A stretch of 12,906 nucleotides of DNA from an uncultured Pseudorhodobacter sp. (GTDB lineage: Bacteria; Pseudomonadota; Alphaproteobacteria; Rhodobacterales; Rhodobacteraceae), in contig CAMFIX010000036.1 in the NCBI GenBank assembly GCA_945952425.1, forward strand, positions 1 through 12,906, given 5' to 3'. Numbering within the stretch: position 1 is the stretch's first letter; every line of letters begins with the position of its first letter. Shown here in pieces: positions 5,326 to 12,427 of the stretch. A program made the position numbers and the translations under genes. The notes beneath the pieces are model-generated. The model saw nothing but the letters and a program-made list of their open reading frames with translations. It ran no database searches and had not been told where the DNA came from.

Positions 5326-7395
5326 GTGTTCCAGATCGCGCCCATGACCTCACCGGAAGAGCTGCTCCACCAGGTTTGGGGCTTTGCGGGCTTTCGCCCC
5401 GGTCAGGAAGAGATCGTCCAGGCCGTCATCGCCGGTCAGCCGACGCTGGCCATCATGCCGACGGGCGGGGGGAAGTCGCTGTGCTTTCAACTTCCGGCGA
5501 TTTGTCGCGATGGGGTGACCGTGGTAATCTCGCCGCTGATCGCCTTGATGCGCGACCAGGTGCGGAGCCTGCGCGAGGCGGGGGTGGAGGCCGGGGCGCT
5601 GACCTCGGGCAATACGGAATCCGAGACGGAGGAGGTGTTTTCGGCGCTGGATGCGGGGAGGCTGAAGCTTCTCTATCTCGCGCCCGAACGGCTGGGGCTG
5701 GCGGGCACGGTGCAGATGCTGAAACGCGTGGGCGTCAGCCTGATCGCGGTGGACGAGGCGCATTGCGTCAGCCAATGGGGCCACGACTTCCGTCCCGATT
5801 ACCTGCGCATCGGCGAGTTGCGGCGGACGCTCGGCGTGCCCTTGGCCGCCTTCACCGCCACCGCCGATGCCGAAACCCGGGCCGAGATCGTCACGCGGCT
5901 GTTTGACGGCGCGCCGCCGCGCACCTTCCTGCGCGGCTTCGACCGGCCGAACATCCGCCTGTGTTTCGCGGTGAAAGACAGCCCGCGCGACCAGATCCTC
6001 GCCTATGTCAAGGCGCGCAAGGGCCAGTCCGGCATCGTCTATTGCGGCAGCCGCTCGAAATGCGAGGTGCTGGCCCAGGCCCTGCGCGAGGCAGGCCATC
6101 CCGCGATCTATTACCATGCCGGGATGGACCCGGAAGAGCGTCGCCAGGCCGAGCTGCGTTTCCAGCAAGAGGACGGGCTGATCGTCGTGGCCACCGTCGC
6201 TTTCGGCATGGGGATCGACAAGCCCGATATCCGCTGGGTCGCCCATGCCGATCTGCCGAAGTCGATCGAGGGCTATTACCAGGAAATCGGCCGCGCCGGT
6301 CGTGATGGCGGGCCGGCGGATACTTTGACGCTCTATGGGCCGGAGGATATCCGGCTGCGACGTTCCCAGATCGACGAGGGTGCCGCGCCGATCGAGCGGA
6401 AAGAGGCCGACCATGGGCGGCTGAACGCTTTGCTGGGTCTGGCAGAGGCCACGGCCTGTCGGCGCCAGGTTCTGCTGGGCTATTTCGGCGAGGACTCTGC
6501 CCCTTGCGGCAATTGCGACCTGTGCGAGCGGCCTGCCAAGCTGTTCGATGCGACCGAGGCGGTGCGCAAGGCGCTGTCGGCCGTGCTGCGCACCGGGCAA
6601 CGCTTTGGCGCCGGGCATCTGATCGACGTCTTGACCGGCACCCTGACGACCAAGGTGAAAGAGCGCGGGCATGACCAGCTGCCGACCTATGCCGTCGGCC
6701 GCGACCTTTCGAAACCCGCCTGGAACGCGGTTTTCCGCCAGATGATGGGCCGCGATCTTCTGCGCCCCGACCCGGAACAGAACGGCGGGCTTTACATGAC
6801 CGAGGCCGCGCGGCCCGTGCTGCGCGGCGAGGTTCAGGTGACCCTGCGCGCCGATACGGTGGAAAAGGCCGAGCGCGGTTATGTCTCCAAGGCCGCGGCG
6901 CAGGTGCAGGAGGAAGACCTGCCGCTGCTCTCGGCGCTGAAGGCCAAGCGGCGGGCTTTGGCCGAGGCGCAGGGCGTGCCGGCCTATGTCATCTTCCCCG
7001 ACCGCACCCTGATGGAACTGGCCGAGGTCAAGCCGCAGACGCTGGACGAGATGATCGGCATCACCGGCATCGGGGTGAAAAAGCTGGAAAGCTATGGCGC
7101 GGCGTTTCTGGCGGTGATCCTGGGGGGGGCGGTCGATCTGCCCTCTCCGGCGCGGCGCAAGCTCGTCGGGCGCGAGGCGGGTGCGGTTTTCGACCGGCTG
7201 GCCGAGGCGCAGCTGGCCCTGTCGCGGGGCGAGGATGGGACGGGGAAATACCTCAGCTGCACCCATGCCACGCTCCGCCAGATCGCCGAACGGCGACCGG
7301 CGAGCCTGGACGAGCTGCATCATGTGCAGGGCATGGGCGAGCAAAAGGTCGAACGCTTCGGCGCGGCCTTCCTGGAGATTTTGCGGGACGGCTAA
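5326..7395 (+). CDS. recQ: ATP-dependent DNA helicase RecQ with two HRDC-like domains
   Basis: 689 aa, 3'-5' superfamily 2 helicase acting in recombination and fork repair. Walker A MPTGGGKSL with K50, DEAH box AVDEAHCVSQWGHDFRPDY (D143-H146), and motif VI YYQEIGRAGRDGG (317-329) are intact. The zinc site of the RQC region has four cysteines (C378, C394, C397, C400). A winged-helix follows, then one HRDC domain (about 528-600) and a second, similar one (about 612-689); both end in a G-x-G-x-x-K-x-E-x-(F/Y)-G-A-A-F-L helix-hairpin pattern. E. coli RecQ (609 aa) has only one. The start is uncertain: GTG at 5326 or ATG at 5344, neither with a good ribosome binding site. The family normally begins shortly before the FRPGQEEIV segment. 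Confidence 0.95.
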   Translation: MFQIAPMTSPEELLHQVWGFAGFRPGQEEIVQAVIAGQPTLAIMPTGGGKSLCFQLPAICRDGVTVVISPLIALMRDQVRSLREAGVEAGALTSGNTESETEEVFSALDAGRLKLLYLAPERLGLAGTVQMLKRVGVSLIAVDEAHCVSQWGHDFRPDYLRIGELRRTLGVPLAAFTATADAETRAEIVTRLFDGAPPRTFLRGFDRPNIRLCFAVKDSPRDQILAYVKARKGQSGIVYCGSRSKCEVLAQALREAGHPAIYYHAGMDPEERRQAELRFQQEDGLIVVATVAFGMGIDKPDIRWVAHADLPKSIEGYYQEIGRAGRDGGPADTLTLYGPEDIRLRRSQIDEGAAPIERKEADHGRLNALLGLAEATACRRQVLLGYFGEDSAPCGNCDLCERPAKLFDATEAVRKALSAVLRTGQRFGAGHLIDVLTGTLTTKVKERGHDQLPTYAVGRDLSKPAWNAVFRQMMGRDLLRPDPEQNGGLYMTEAARPVLRGEVQVTLRADTVEKAERGYVSKAAAQVQEEDLPLLSALKAKRRALAEAQGVPAYVIFPDRTLMELAEVKPQTLDEMIGITGIGVKKLESYGAAFLAVILGGAVDLPSPARRKLVGREAGAVFDRLAEAQLALSRGEDGTGKYLSCTHATLRQIAERRPASLDELHHVQGMGEQKVERFGAAFLEILRDG

Positions 7396-7408
7396 GGGCG
7401 GCCCCATG

Positions 7409-7440
7409 CAAAGAACCCGCGGCCCTTGCGGGGCCGCGGG
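7409..7440 (-). terminator. Intrinsic terminator for the stress-type secreted protein gene
   Basis: A perfect 10-bp stem (CCCGCGGCCC at 7416-7425 with GGGCCGCGGG at 7431-7440, 5-nt loop) is followed on the minus strand by TTCTTTG. The T-rich side faces leftward, so it ends transcription from the gene at 7520-7999. The stem may also slow read-through from recQ on the other strand, but no T tract is present there. Confidence 0.75.
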
Positions 7441-7514
7441 CGGGTCGGCGGGGGCAGGGGGAGCCCCAGTGGTGTGGGGAACGTGCCGACCCGTCAGGCG
7501 AGGCTTGCGCCTCG
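7441..7514. repeat. Nested hairpins in the recQ / unknown gene intergenic region
   Basis: CGGGTCGGC (7441-7449) is perfectly complementary to GCCGACCCG (7485-7493), enclosing CCCCA/TGGGG (7464-7468 with 7475-7479). A further 6-bp stem CGAGGC/GCCTCG (7499-7504 with 7509-7514) follows, flanked by two copies of CGACCCGTCA (7487-7496 and 7513-7522). With the terminator at 7409-7440, almost the whole spacer can fold. In the minus-strand mRNA it is the 3' untranslated region. Confidence 0.5.
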
Positions 7515-7519
7515 ACCCG

Positions 7520-7999
7520 TCACTTCAGGTTCTGCGCCACGCTGTCGGCAAAGGCGCGGATCATGGCGTGGTAATATTCCGGCGTATCGGTGAAAGCGGC
7601 CTGCAGCGGCTTGCCATCGTCGGTAAAGCTCGCCGCGGCCTTGCTGGTCACCGACAGCTTGTAGGCGTCGAAGGCCGAATTGTCGGTCTCGGACGAGATG
7701 TTGACCTGGCCGCTCAGCACGGCATCCTCCATCCCCATCGCGGATTTGAACGAGTTGGTCAGCGCCAGCTCGTCGATGTCGACGGCCAGGGTGGCGCCGT
7801 TGGTGTCGATCCGGTCGACCAGGCGGGCGGCGATCGCATCCTTCAGGTCGGCGGCGACATTGGACCAGTATTTCGCCGCAGCAGGGTTCTGGATCGCGTC
7901 GATGTCGGCGGTCACCTTGATGTCTTTCACGCCGGTCGCGGCCATGGCGGGCAAGGCGAAAGCGATCAGGGCGGTGGCGAGAAGGGTCTTGGCTTGCAT
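7520..7999 (-). CDS. Secreted protein of unknown function, predicted EcfG regulon member
   Basis: 159 aa with a clear signal peptide (MQAKTLLATALIAFALPAMA, cleavage after residue 20), so probably periplasmic. The mature part alternates short strands and helices: a VKDIKVTADIDAI start, an amphipathic helix AAADLKDAIAARL-like region, the strand pair TLAVDIDELAL, and a C-terminal helix AMIRAFADSVAQNL. I recognise no named family. The start at 7997-7999 is supported by AGGAGAG 6 nt upstream; the frame extends 15 codons further but without signal-peptide logic. A perfect GGAAC-N16-CGTT EcfG promoter lies at 8043-8067, giving a leader of about 35 nt, and a strong terminator follows. It lies next to phyR but is separated from it by phyR's own terminator. 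Inferred: an envelope protein made in the general stress response. Confidence 0.85.
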   Translation of the reverse strand: MQAKTLLATALIAFALPAMAATGVKDIKVTADIDAIQNPAAAKYWSNVAADLKDAIAARLVDRIDTNGATLAVDIDELALTNSFKSAMGMEDAVLSGQVNISSETDNSAFDAYKLSVTSKAAASFTDDGKPLQAAFTDTPEYYHAMIRAFADSVAQNLK

Positions 8000-8042
8000 G
8001 TCACTCTCCTGTGTTGGCCGGTCATCCGGCTCCTGCCAATAC

Positions 8043-8067
8043 AACGTTTCGCTGCGGATAGGGTTCC
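8043..8067 (-). promoter_or_regulatory. EcfG-type promoter for the unknown secreted protein
   Basis: On the minus strand GGAAC (8067-8063), 16 nt, CGTT (8046-8043). This exactly matches the alphaproteobacterial EcfG consensus and the pair at the phyR/nepR locus in the same window. It faces the gene at 7520-7999. Confidence 0.8.
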
Positions 8068-8130
8068 CGAAAAAATCGCCATGCTGCGCAGCAAGCCTTT
8101 GAAAATAAATGTGTCTTATAAGGGAACCCT
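8060..8130. repeat. Inverted repeat AGGGTTCCC ... GGGAACCCT
   Basis: Two 9-bp arms (8060-8068 and 8122-8130) are perfect inverse copies, each containing the GGAAC -35 box of an EcfG-like promoter, one per strand, pointing away from each other. The 53 bp between is unusually AT-rich for this genome. Confidence 0.6.
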
Positions 8131-8147
8131 TTGCCGATCCCCGCGTT
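8123..8147 (+). promoter_or_regulatory. EcfG-like promoter pointing into the 3' end of phyR
   Basis: GGAAC (8123-8127), 16 nt, CGTT (8144-8147) on the plus strand, a perfect consensus. No plus-strand gene follows; a transcript would start near 8155, run through the phyR terminator and become antisense to phyR. It could make a small or antisense RNA, or be a fortuitous match. Confidence 0.45.
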
Positions 8148-8160
8148 TGCCGCGCCGCAG

Positions 8161-8197
8161 AAAAGAAAAAGCCCCGGCGTCCGAAGGGCGCCGGGGC
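8161..8197 (-). terminator. Intrinsic terminator of phyR
   Basis: A perfect 9-bp GC stem (GCCCCGGCG at 8171-8179 with CGCCGGGGC at 8189-8197) with a 9-nt loop, followed on the minus strand by TTTTTCTTTT. It begins 22 bp after the phyR stop codon. This is a textbook intrinsic terminator. Confidence 0.9.
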
Positions 8198-8219
8198 AGG
8201 TGGGCGGGAGAAGGCGGGG

Positions 8220-9023
8220 TCAGGCTTCCAGCGTCTCGGTCGAGGCGAAGAACATCGCCTGGCTGACGGCCGAACGCAGCTGTTCCTCGGAAAACGGCTT
8301 GGTGATCAGGAAGGCCGGTTCGGGCTTTTCGCCGGTCAGAAGCCGCTCGGGGAAGGCGGTGATGAAGATCACCGGAATGTCGGGGAAGCCTGCGAGGATG
8401 TCGTTCACCGCGTCGATGCCCGAGGAATTGTCGGCCAGCTGGATGTCGGCCAGGATGAGGTCGGGGATCTCGCGGCCCGCAAGCTCCACCGCCTGGCGCC
8501 GGGTGCGGGCCACGCCGGTGACGCGGTGGCCGATGCCGGTCACGATGTCGCTGATGTCCATCGCGATGATCGCCTCGTCCTCAATGACCATGACCTTGCC
8601 GGAGACCGCGTCTTCCATCTCGGCCACGGCCTTGGCGATCAGGGCGGCGACCTCGGCGGGCTCGCTTTGCATGATGACGGCGATCTGCTCGTGGCTGAAA
8701 CCTTCGATCACATGCAAAAGCAAAGCCTCGCGCGAGCCGGGGGTCAGCCGCGCCATATGCTCTTGCGCCCGGGCCGAGGTGCGGGTGTCGGGCAGGCCCA
8801 GCGGCGCGCCGGCCGAGGACCAGACGAGGTGGAAGGCATGAAAGAGCCCGGTGCGCGGGTCGGTCGCCAGCGCGATCACCGAACTGTCGACCAACAAAGC
8901 CTCCAGCGTCGCCGCGGCATAGCGGTCGCCGCTGTCTTGGCTGCCGGTCAGCGCGCGGGCATAGCGGCGCAGGAAAGGCAGCTCTCCGGCGATCAGGCTG
9001 GCCAGGTCGGTTCCACTTGTCAT
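8220..9023 (-). CDS. phyR: PhyR, anti-anti-sigma response regulator of the general stress response
   Basis: 267 aa in the order typical of PhyR: an N-terminal sigma-factor-like domain (about 1-130, with LTPGSREALLLHVIEGFSHEQIA resembling a sigma4 region) and a C-terminal receiver domain (about 143-260). The receiver has the acidic pocket E148-D149-E150, phosphoacceptor D193 in LILADIQLAD, T222 in FITAFPE (the FAT GUY-type motif) and K242 in ITKPF. When D193 is phosphorylated, the sigma-like domain binds NepR and releases EcfG. The start at 9021-9023 has GGAGGA 5 nt upstream. Transcribed divergently from nepR-ecfG, from a promoter that overlaps theirs completely, so it is very likely autoregulated by EcfG. 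Confidence 0.97.
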   Translation of the reverse strand: MTSGTDLASLIAGELPFLRRYARALTGSQDSGDRYAAATLEALLVDSSVIALATDPRTGLFHAFHLVWSSAGAPLGLPDTRTSARAQEHMARLTPGSREALLLHVIEGFSHEQIAVIMQSEPAEVAALIAKAVAEMEDAVSGKVMVIEDEAIIAMDISDIVTGIGHRVTGVARTRRQAVELAGREIPDLILADIQLADNSSGIDAVNDILAGFPDIPVIFITAFPERLLTGEKPEPAFLITKPFSEEQLRSAVSQAMFFASTETLEA

Positions 9024-9045
9024 CTCATTCCTCCGGTCTTTTCAT

Positions 9046-9070
9046 GGAACCAAACGCCCCGGCCCGCGTT
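9046..9070 (+). promoter_or_regulatory. EcfG promoter of nepR-ecfG-kinase
   Basis: GGAAC (9046-9050), 16 nt, CGTT (9067-9070). Exact consensus; the expected start near 9077 gives a leader of about 27 nt before nepR. It shares the same DNA as the phyR promoter on the other strand. Confidence 0.9.
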
Positions 9071-9077
9071 TGGTTCC
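9053..9077 (-). promoter_or_regulatory. EcfG promoter of phyR
   Basis: On the minus strand GGAAC (9077-9073), 16 nt, CGTT (9056-9053). Exact consensus; the expected start near 9046 gives a leader of about 22 nt before the phyR ATG. Confidence 0.9.
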
Positions 9078-9103
9078 GTGACGGATGTGAAAAAGGAACG
9101 GCC

Positions 9104-9253
9104 ATGGCGCAAGACAAACCCCAATCCCCGCAATTGCGCCGTGACATCGACGAGAACCTGAAACGGGTCTACGACGAGATTCTGGCCCAGGATGTGCCCG
9201 ACCGTTTCAAGCAGCTGCTGGATCAGCTGAAGGCGAAGGAGGCGGGGAAATGA
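9104..9253 (+). CDS. nepR: NepR, anti-sigma factor of EcfG
   Basis: 49 aa. The core LRRDIDENLKRVYDEILAQDVPDRFKQLLDQLKAK is the NepR domain: two amphipathic helices joined by a short VPDRF linker. They wrap around EcfG in unstressed cells and around the sigma-like domain of phosphorylated PhyR under stress. I start at the ATG at 9104-9106 with AAGGA 7 nt upstream; a longer in-frame ORF from 9017 would begin inside the promoter and is not credible. The protein is short, with only a brief N-terminal tail. Its stop overlaps the ecfG start as ATGA, coupling synthesis of sigma and anti-sigma. Confidence 0.95.
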   Translation: MAQDKPQSPQLRRDIDENLKRVYDEILAQDVPDRFKQLLDQLKAKEAGK

Positions 9254-9801
9254 GCGATCCGCGCGACCAGCTGCCGGACCACATCCCCGCTTTGCGCGCC
9301 TTCGCGGTGTCTCTCACCCGCAACATGACCGAGGCCGACGACCTGGTGCAGGACACGATCCTGAAGGCCTGGTCGAAGTTCGACCGTTTCACCCCCGGCA
9401 CCGATCTGCGGGCCTGGCTGTTCACCATCCTGCGCAACACCTTCTTTTCCGCACGGCGCAAGACCCGGCGCGAGGTGGCGGACCCCGATGGCATCCATGC
9501 GGGCGGGCTGTTCGAGGCACCGGCGCATGACGGGCGGCTTGCCATGGGCGACTTCCGCCGCGCGTTTGACCAGCTGTCTGCCGAACACCGCGAAGTGCTG
9601 ATCCTCGTCGGCGCCAATGGCTATTCCTACGAAGAGGCGGGCGAGATGATGGGCGTGGCGACCGGCACGGCGAAAAGCCGGGCGAACCGGGCGCGGGCGC
9701 GGCTGGCGGAGTTGCTGAAGCTGGAGGCCGGCGAGGCGATGCTGGAGACCTCGGCCGCGACGCTGGCGGTGATGGGGCAATCGGGGCATCAGGCGGCATG
9801 A
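9250..9801 (+). CDS. ecfG: EcfG, general stress response ECF sigma factor
   Basis: 183 aa with the two ECF sigma domains. Sigma2 spans about 12-75 (TRNMTEADDLVQDTILKAW and a following GTDLRAWLFTILRN), and sigma4 about 103-155 (FDQLSAEHREVLILVGANGYSYEEAGEMMGVATGTAKSR, a helix-turn-helix for the GGAAC -35 box). Membership in the EcfG group follows from the linked phyR and nepR. It directs RNA polymerase to GGAAC-N16-CGTT promoters, four copies of which are found in this window, including its own. It sits between nepR and the kinase gene with ATGA overlaps on both sides, so the three form a tight operon. The C-terminal tail (about 160-183) extends past sigma4. Confidence 0.97.
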   Translation: MSDPRDQLPDHIPALRAFAVSLTRNMTEADDLVQDTILKAWSKFDRFTPGTDLRAWLFTILRNTFFSARRKTRREVADPDGIHAGGLFEAPAHDGRLAMGDFRRAFDQLSAEHREVLILVGANGYSYEEAGEMMGVATGTAKSRANRARARLAELLKLEAGEAMLETSAATLAVMGQSGHQAA

Positions 9802-11426
9802 GACGCCTTGGACCGCGGTTGATGGGGCTGATGGGGCTGGCCCTTTTGCCGCTGACGGTGCTGGCCTATGTGCAGACCGCGCGCACGCAATCCATGTCCG
9901 ACAGCCGGGCCGAGGCCGCGATCCTGGGCGACACCCTCTCCGCCGCGGCGCCGATGGACCGCGGCATCATGCGCGCGCGCGGTGCGGCGCAATCGCTGGC
10001 CGCCATCGTCGCAGGCCTGCCGCCCGAGGCCTGCAGCACCGCCCTGGCCCGCTTCGTGCAGGGCAGCGGCTTTTACTCCTTTGCCGGTTACACACAGGCC
10101 AATGGCATCATGGAGTGCAGCTCCAAGGGCACGCGGCAGGATTTCTCGGCCTCGGAGCGGTTTCGCGGGTTGATGGCCGGGGGCGTGCCGCGGATCTCCG
10201 CGATCCCGGCGGCCAAGATGTCGGGCACCGCCGTCCTGACCCTGACCGAGCCGGTGAAGGCGGGCGACCAGCTTCTGGGCATGGTCTCGCTGTCGATCCC
10301 GCAGGACGTGCTGCGCCACCAGGTCGACGACACCGCGGCGGCGCTGATCGTGCTGGACGCGGCGGGCAATGTCCTGACCTCGACCCTTGCGCTGGACCAG
10401 ACGCCCGCCCGGCTGCCGCAGAACTGGCAGCCCTCGGCGCTGAGCGGCGACAGCGGGCAAAGCTTTGTCGGGCGCGCGGCGGATGGCAAGCAAAGCGCCT
10501 TTGCCCTGGTGCCCATCGCGGCCGGAGAAATCTATCTTCTGGGCAGCTGGCCCGTCGACCGGCTGGATGCCGATGTGCCGACCCCGGTCTTTCCGGCGCT
10601 GATCTGGGCGGCGAGCCTTCTGGTCGTCTGGATCGCGGCCGAGACGCAGGTGCTGCGCCATGTCCGCCTGTTGCGCGGCGCGATCACCGCCTTTGCCGCG
10701 GGCGACCGCCGCCTGCAGCCCCTGGACCTGCGTGCGCCGACCGAGCTGGCCCAGATGGGCCGCGCCTTCCAGTCGATGGCTCTGGCCGTCACCCAGGGCG
10801 AGGCCGAGCTGGAAAACACCATCCGGCAAAAGCAGATCCTGCTGCGCGAGGTTCATCACCGGGTGATGAACAATCTGCAGCTGATCGCCTCGATCCTGAA
10901 CATGCAGGGCCGCACCACCCAGTCGCCCGAGACCAAGGCCGCGATGAATTCGATCAAAGAGAGGGTTCTGTCGCTGGCTACGATCCACCGCGAGCTTTAC
11001 GTGACCGCGGGCCAGGCCGAGGTGCAGCTGGCCGAGCTTTTGCCGCAGATCCTGCGCAACCATCTGAAACTGGCGACGGTGCCGGGGCGGGTCTACGACC
11101 TGGATTTCCGCATCGACGACATCCGGCTGGCGCCCGAACAGGCGGTGCCCCTGGCCCTGTGGCTGACCGAGGGGATGGCCAATGTGATCCGCCACGGCGC
11201 GGCCAAGGGGGGCCGCGTGGCGGTCGGTCTGTCGCTGTTGCGGCAGCCGGATGGCACGGCGCGGCTGGTGCTGGAAAACCCGGTGACGGGGCCCGAGGGC
11301 GCCGCGGGGGCGCTGGGCGGGCAGCTGCTTGCCGCCTTCGCCCAGCAATTCGGCGGCGAGATGGCCCGCGGCCGCGAGGGCGAGACCTGGCGGCTTTCCG
11401 TCACTTTCCCCATCGCTCAGGCCTGA
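9798..11426 (+). CDS. Membrane sensor histidine kinase, HisKA_2 family, probable general-stress kinase
   Basis: 542 aa. A first membrane segment (about 8-25), an extracytoplasmic region (about 26-262), a second segment (about 264-281), a HAMP-like linker (about 283-335) and a HisKA_2 dimerisation domain with REVHHRVMNNLQLIASILNMQ (H353/H354) are visible. The ATPase domain keeps an N box (E458, N462 in ALWLTEGMANVIRHG), but the first G box reads ENPVTGPEG instead of D-x-G-x-G, so ATP binding may be altered. The sensor region has no family I recognise; two cysteines (C79 and C107) lie within it. The ATGA overlap with ecfG implies co-expression and a role in phosphorylating, or dephosphorylating, PhyR. 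The last 10 nt overlap the convergent AI-2E transporter gene. Confidence 0.9.
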   Translation: MRRLGPRLMGLMGLALLPLTVLAYVQTARTQSMSDSRAEAAILGDTLSAAAPMDRGIMRARGAAQSLAAIVAGLPPEACSTALARFVQGSGFYSFAGYTQANGIMECSSKGTRQDFSASERFRGLMAGGVPRISAIPAAKMSGTAVLTLTEPVKAGDQLLGMVSLSIPQDVLRHQVDDTAAALIVLDAAGNVLTSTLALDQTPARLPQNWQPSALSGDSGQSFVGRAADGKQSAFALVPIAAGEIYLLGSWPVDRLDADVPTPVFPALIWAASLLVVWIAAETQVLRHVRLLRGAITAFAAGDRRLQPLDLRAPTELAQMGRAFQSMALAVTQGEAELENTIRQKQILLREVHHRVMNNLQLIASILNMQGRTTQSPETKAAMNSIKERVLSLATIHRELYVTAGQAEVQLAELLPQILRNHLKLATVPGRVYDLDFRIDDIRLAPEQAVPLALWLTEGMANVIRHGAAKGGRVAVGLSLLRQPDGTARLVLENPVTGPEGAAGALGGQLLAAFAQQFGGEMARGREGETWRLSVTFPIAQA

Positions 11427-12400
11427 CCCTTCCCCGCGGCCAGGACCGAGACCCACAGCATCAGCGGGATCGCCACGATCCCCCCGATCGGCCCCCAAAG
11501 TCTTATGCCGATCAGAAGCGCGACAAAGACCAGAAGCGCATTCATCTCCAGCCGCTTGCCGACCATGGTGGGGGTCACGAACTGGCTTTCGACAAAGATG
11601 ATCGCACCGTAAGCCAGCGCGGGCATGGCGGCCATCGGGCCATCGAAGGCGGCGATCCCGGCCAGGCCCAGGGCCACGGTCAGAATCACCGGCCCGAGGT
11701 AGACGACGTAATTCATCAGGAAGGCCAGGGCACCCCAATGCACGGCGCTTTCCACGCCCAAGGCCTGCAGCGCCGCCGCGGTCGCGACCCCGAGCCCCAG
11801 GTTTATCAGCGTGATCGTGATGAAATAGCGCGAGACCAGCCGCTCGGCCCCGCGCAGCCGCGTGGCGAGCTCGTCCCGGCCCATGGAATCCGGCTGGCTG
11901 CGGGCGATGGAATCGTAAATCTCGTCGCGGGTCAGCAGGAAGAAGAACAGCGTGCCGACGAAGGTCACCAGCTGCGCCATGGCGGCGGGGGCGACCAGCA
12001 GCGCATCGGTGACGGTGGGCACCGCCGAGGGGCTGTCGGCGGCGGCGGGCGCGACCTCGGCCCGCATCGAATCGAGCCCCGAGGCCATCTGGCGCAGCTC
12101 GGTCACGACGCCCTGCAGATCGGCCCAGACATGGGGCGCCTGCGCCACCATCTGCTGGACGATGGGCACCAGAAGCAGCCCGATCAGCCCGACCAGCACC
12201 AGGGCGAGCACGAGGCTCGCCATGGCCCCCGCGGCCCGGGGCAGGCCGATCCGCGACCAAAAGGCCTGCAGCGGCGACAGAACCGCCCCGGTGACCAGCG
12301 CCAGGGCCATGGGCGCGGCGATGTCGGACAACAGCGTCAAGGCAAGGCCGGCGGCGAGAACCGCCAGCAGGATCAAGGCGACATGGGCAGAGCGCGGCAT
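11417..12400 (-). CDS. AI-2E family transporter (PF01594)
   Basis: 327 aa with about eight hydrophobic segments arranged as two N-terminal pairs, a hydrophilic loop (about 88-130), then a C-terminal bundle. The C-terminal part carries YLGPVI, a VESQFVTPTMVGKRLEMNALLVFVALLIG segment and WGPIGGIVAIPLM, the typical conserved block of the AI-2E/TqsA/PerM family. Proteins of this family are exporters or antiporters of varied or unknown substrates; the quorum-signal name does not prove function. GGAAGA lies 6 nt before the ATG. Only about 27 bp separate it from the terminator of the upstream DUF883-type gene, leaving little room for its own promoter, so expression may rely on read-through. It is convergent with the kinase gene and overlaps it by 10 nt. 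Confidence 0.92.
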   Translation of the reverse strand: MPRSAHVALILLAVLAAGLALTLLSDIAAPMALALVTGAVLSPLQAFWSRIGLPRAAGAMASLVLALVLVGLIGLLLVPIVQQMVAQAPHVWADLQGVVTELRQMASGLDSMRAEVAPAAADSPSAVPTVTDALLVAPAAMAQLVTFVGTLFFFLLTRDEIYDSIARSQPDSMGRDELATRLRGAERLVSRYFITITLINLGLGVATAAALQALGVESAVHWGALAFLMNYVVYLGPVILTVALGLAGIAAFDGPMAAMPALAYGAIIFVESQFVTPTMVGKRLEMNALLVFVALLIGIRLWGPIGGIVAIPLMLWVSVLAAGKGQA

Positions 12401-12427
12401 GAAATCTTCCCGGGGCTTGGCGTCATG

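Larger units (their letters stand above)
9046..9077. repeat. 32-bp palindrome forming two overlapping EcfG promoters
   Basis: GGAACCAAACGC (9046-9057) and GCGTTTGGTTCC (9066-9077) are perfect 12-bp inverted arms around an 8-bp centre (CCCGGCCC). Each arm carries the -35 of one promoter and the -10 of the opposite one. Confidence 0.95.

Noticed and set aside
5350..7407. 685-codon minus-strand open frame opposite recQ
   Set aside because: Shadow of recQ, which has full helicase motifs; the antisense product has no recognisable domain.
7471..7500. GGAAC near 7477 as another EcfG promoter
   Set aside because: No CGTT at 16-17 nt downstream.
9017..9103. N-terminal extension of NepR
   Set aside because: It would start within the phyR coding region and cross the EcfG promoter, upstream of the expected transcription start.
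9789..12260. Very long minus-strand open frame (823 codons) across the kinase gene
   Set aside because: A GC-rich shadow of ecfG end, kinase and transporter genes; Arg/Gly/Ala/Gln-rich low-complexity translation with no domain.
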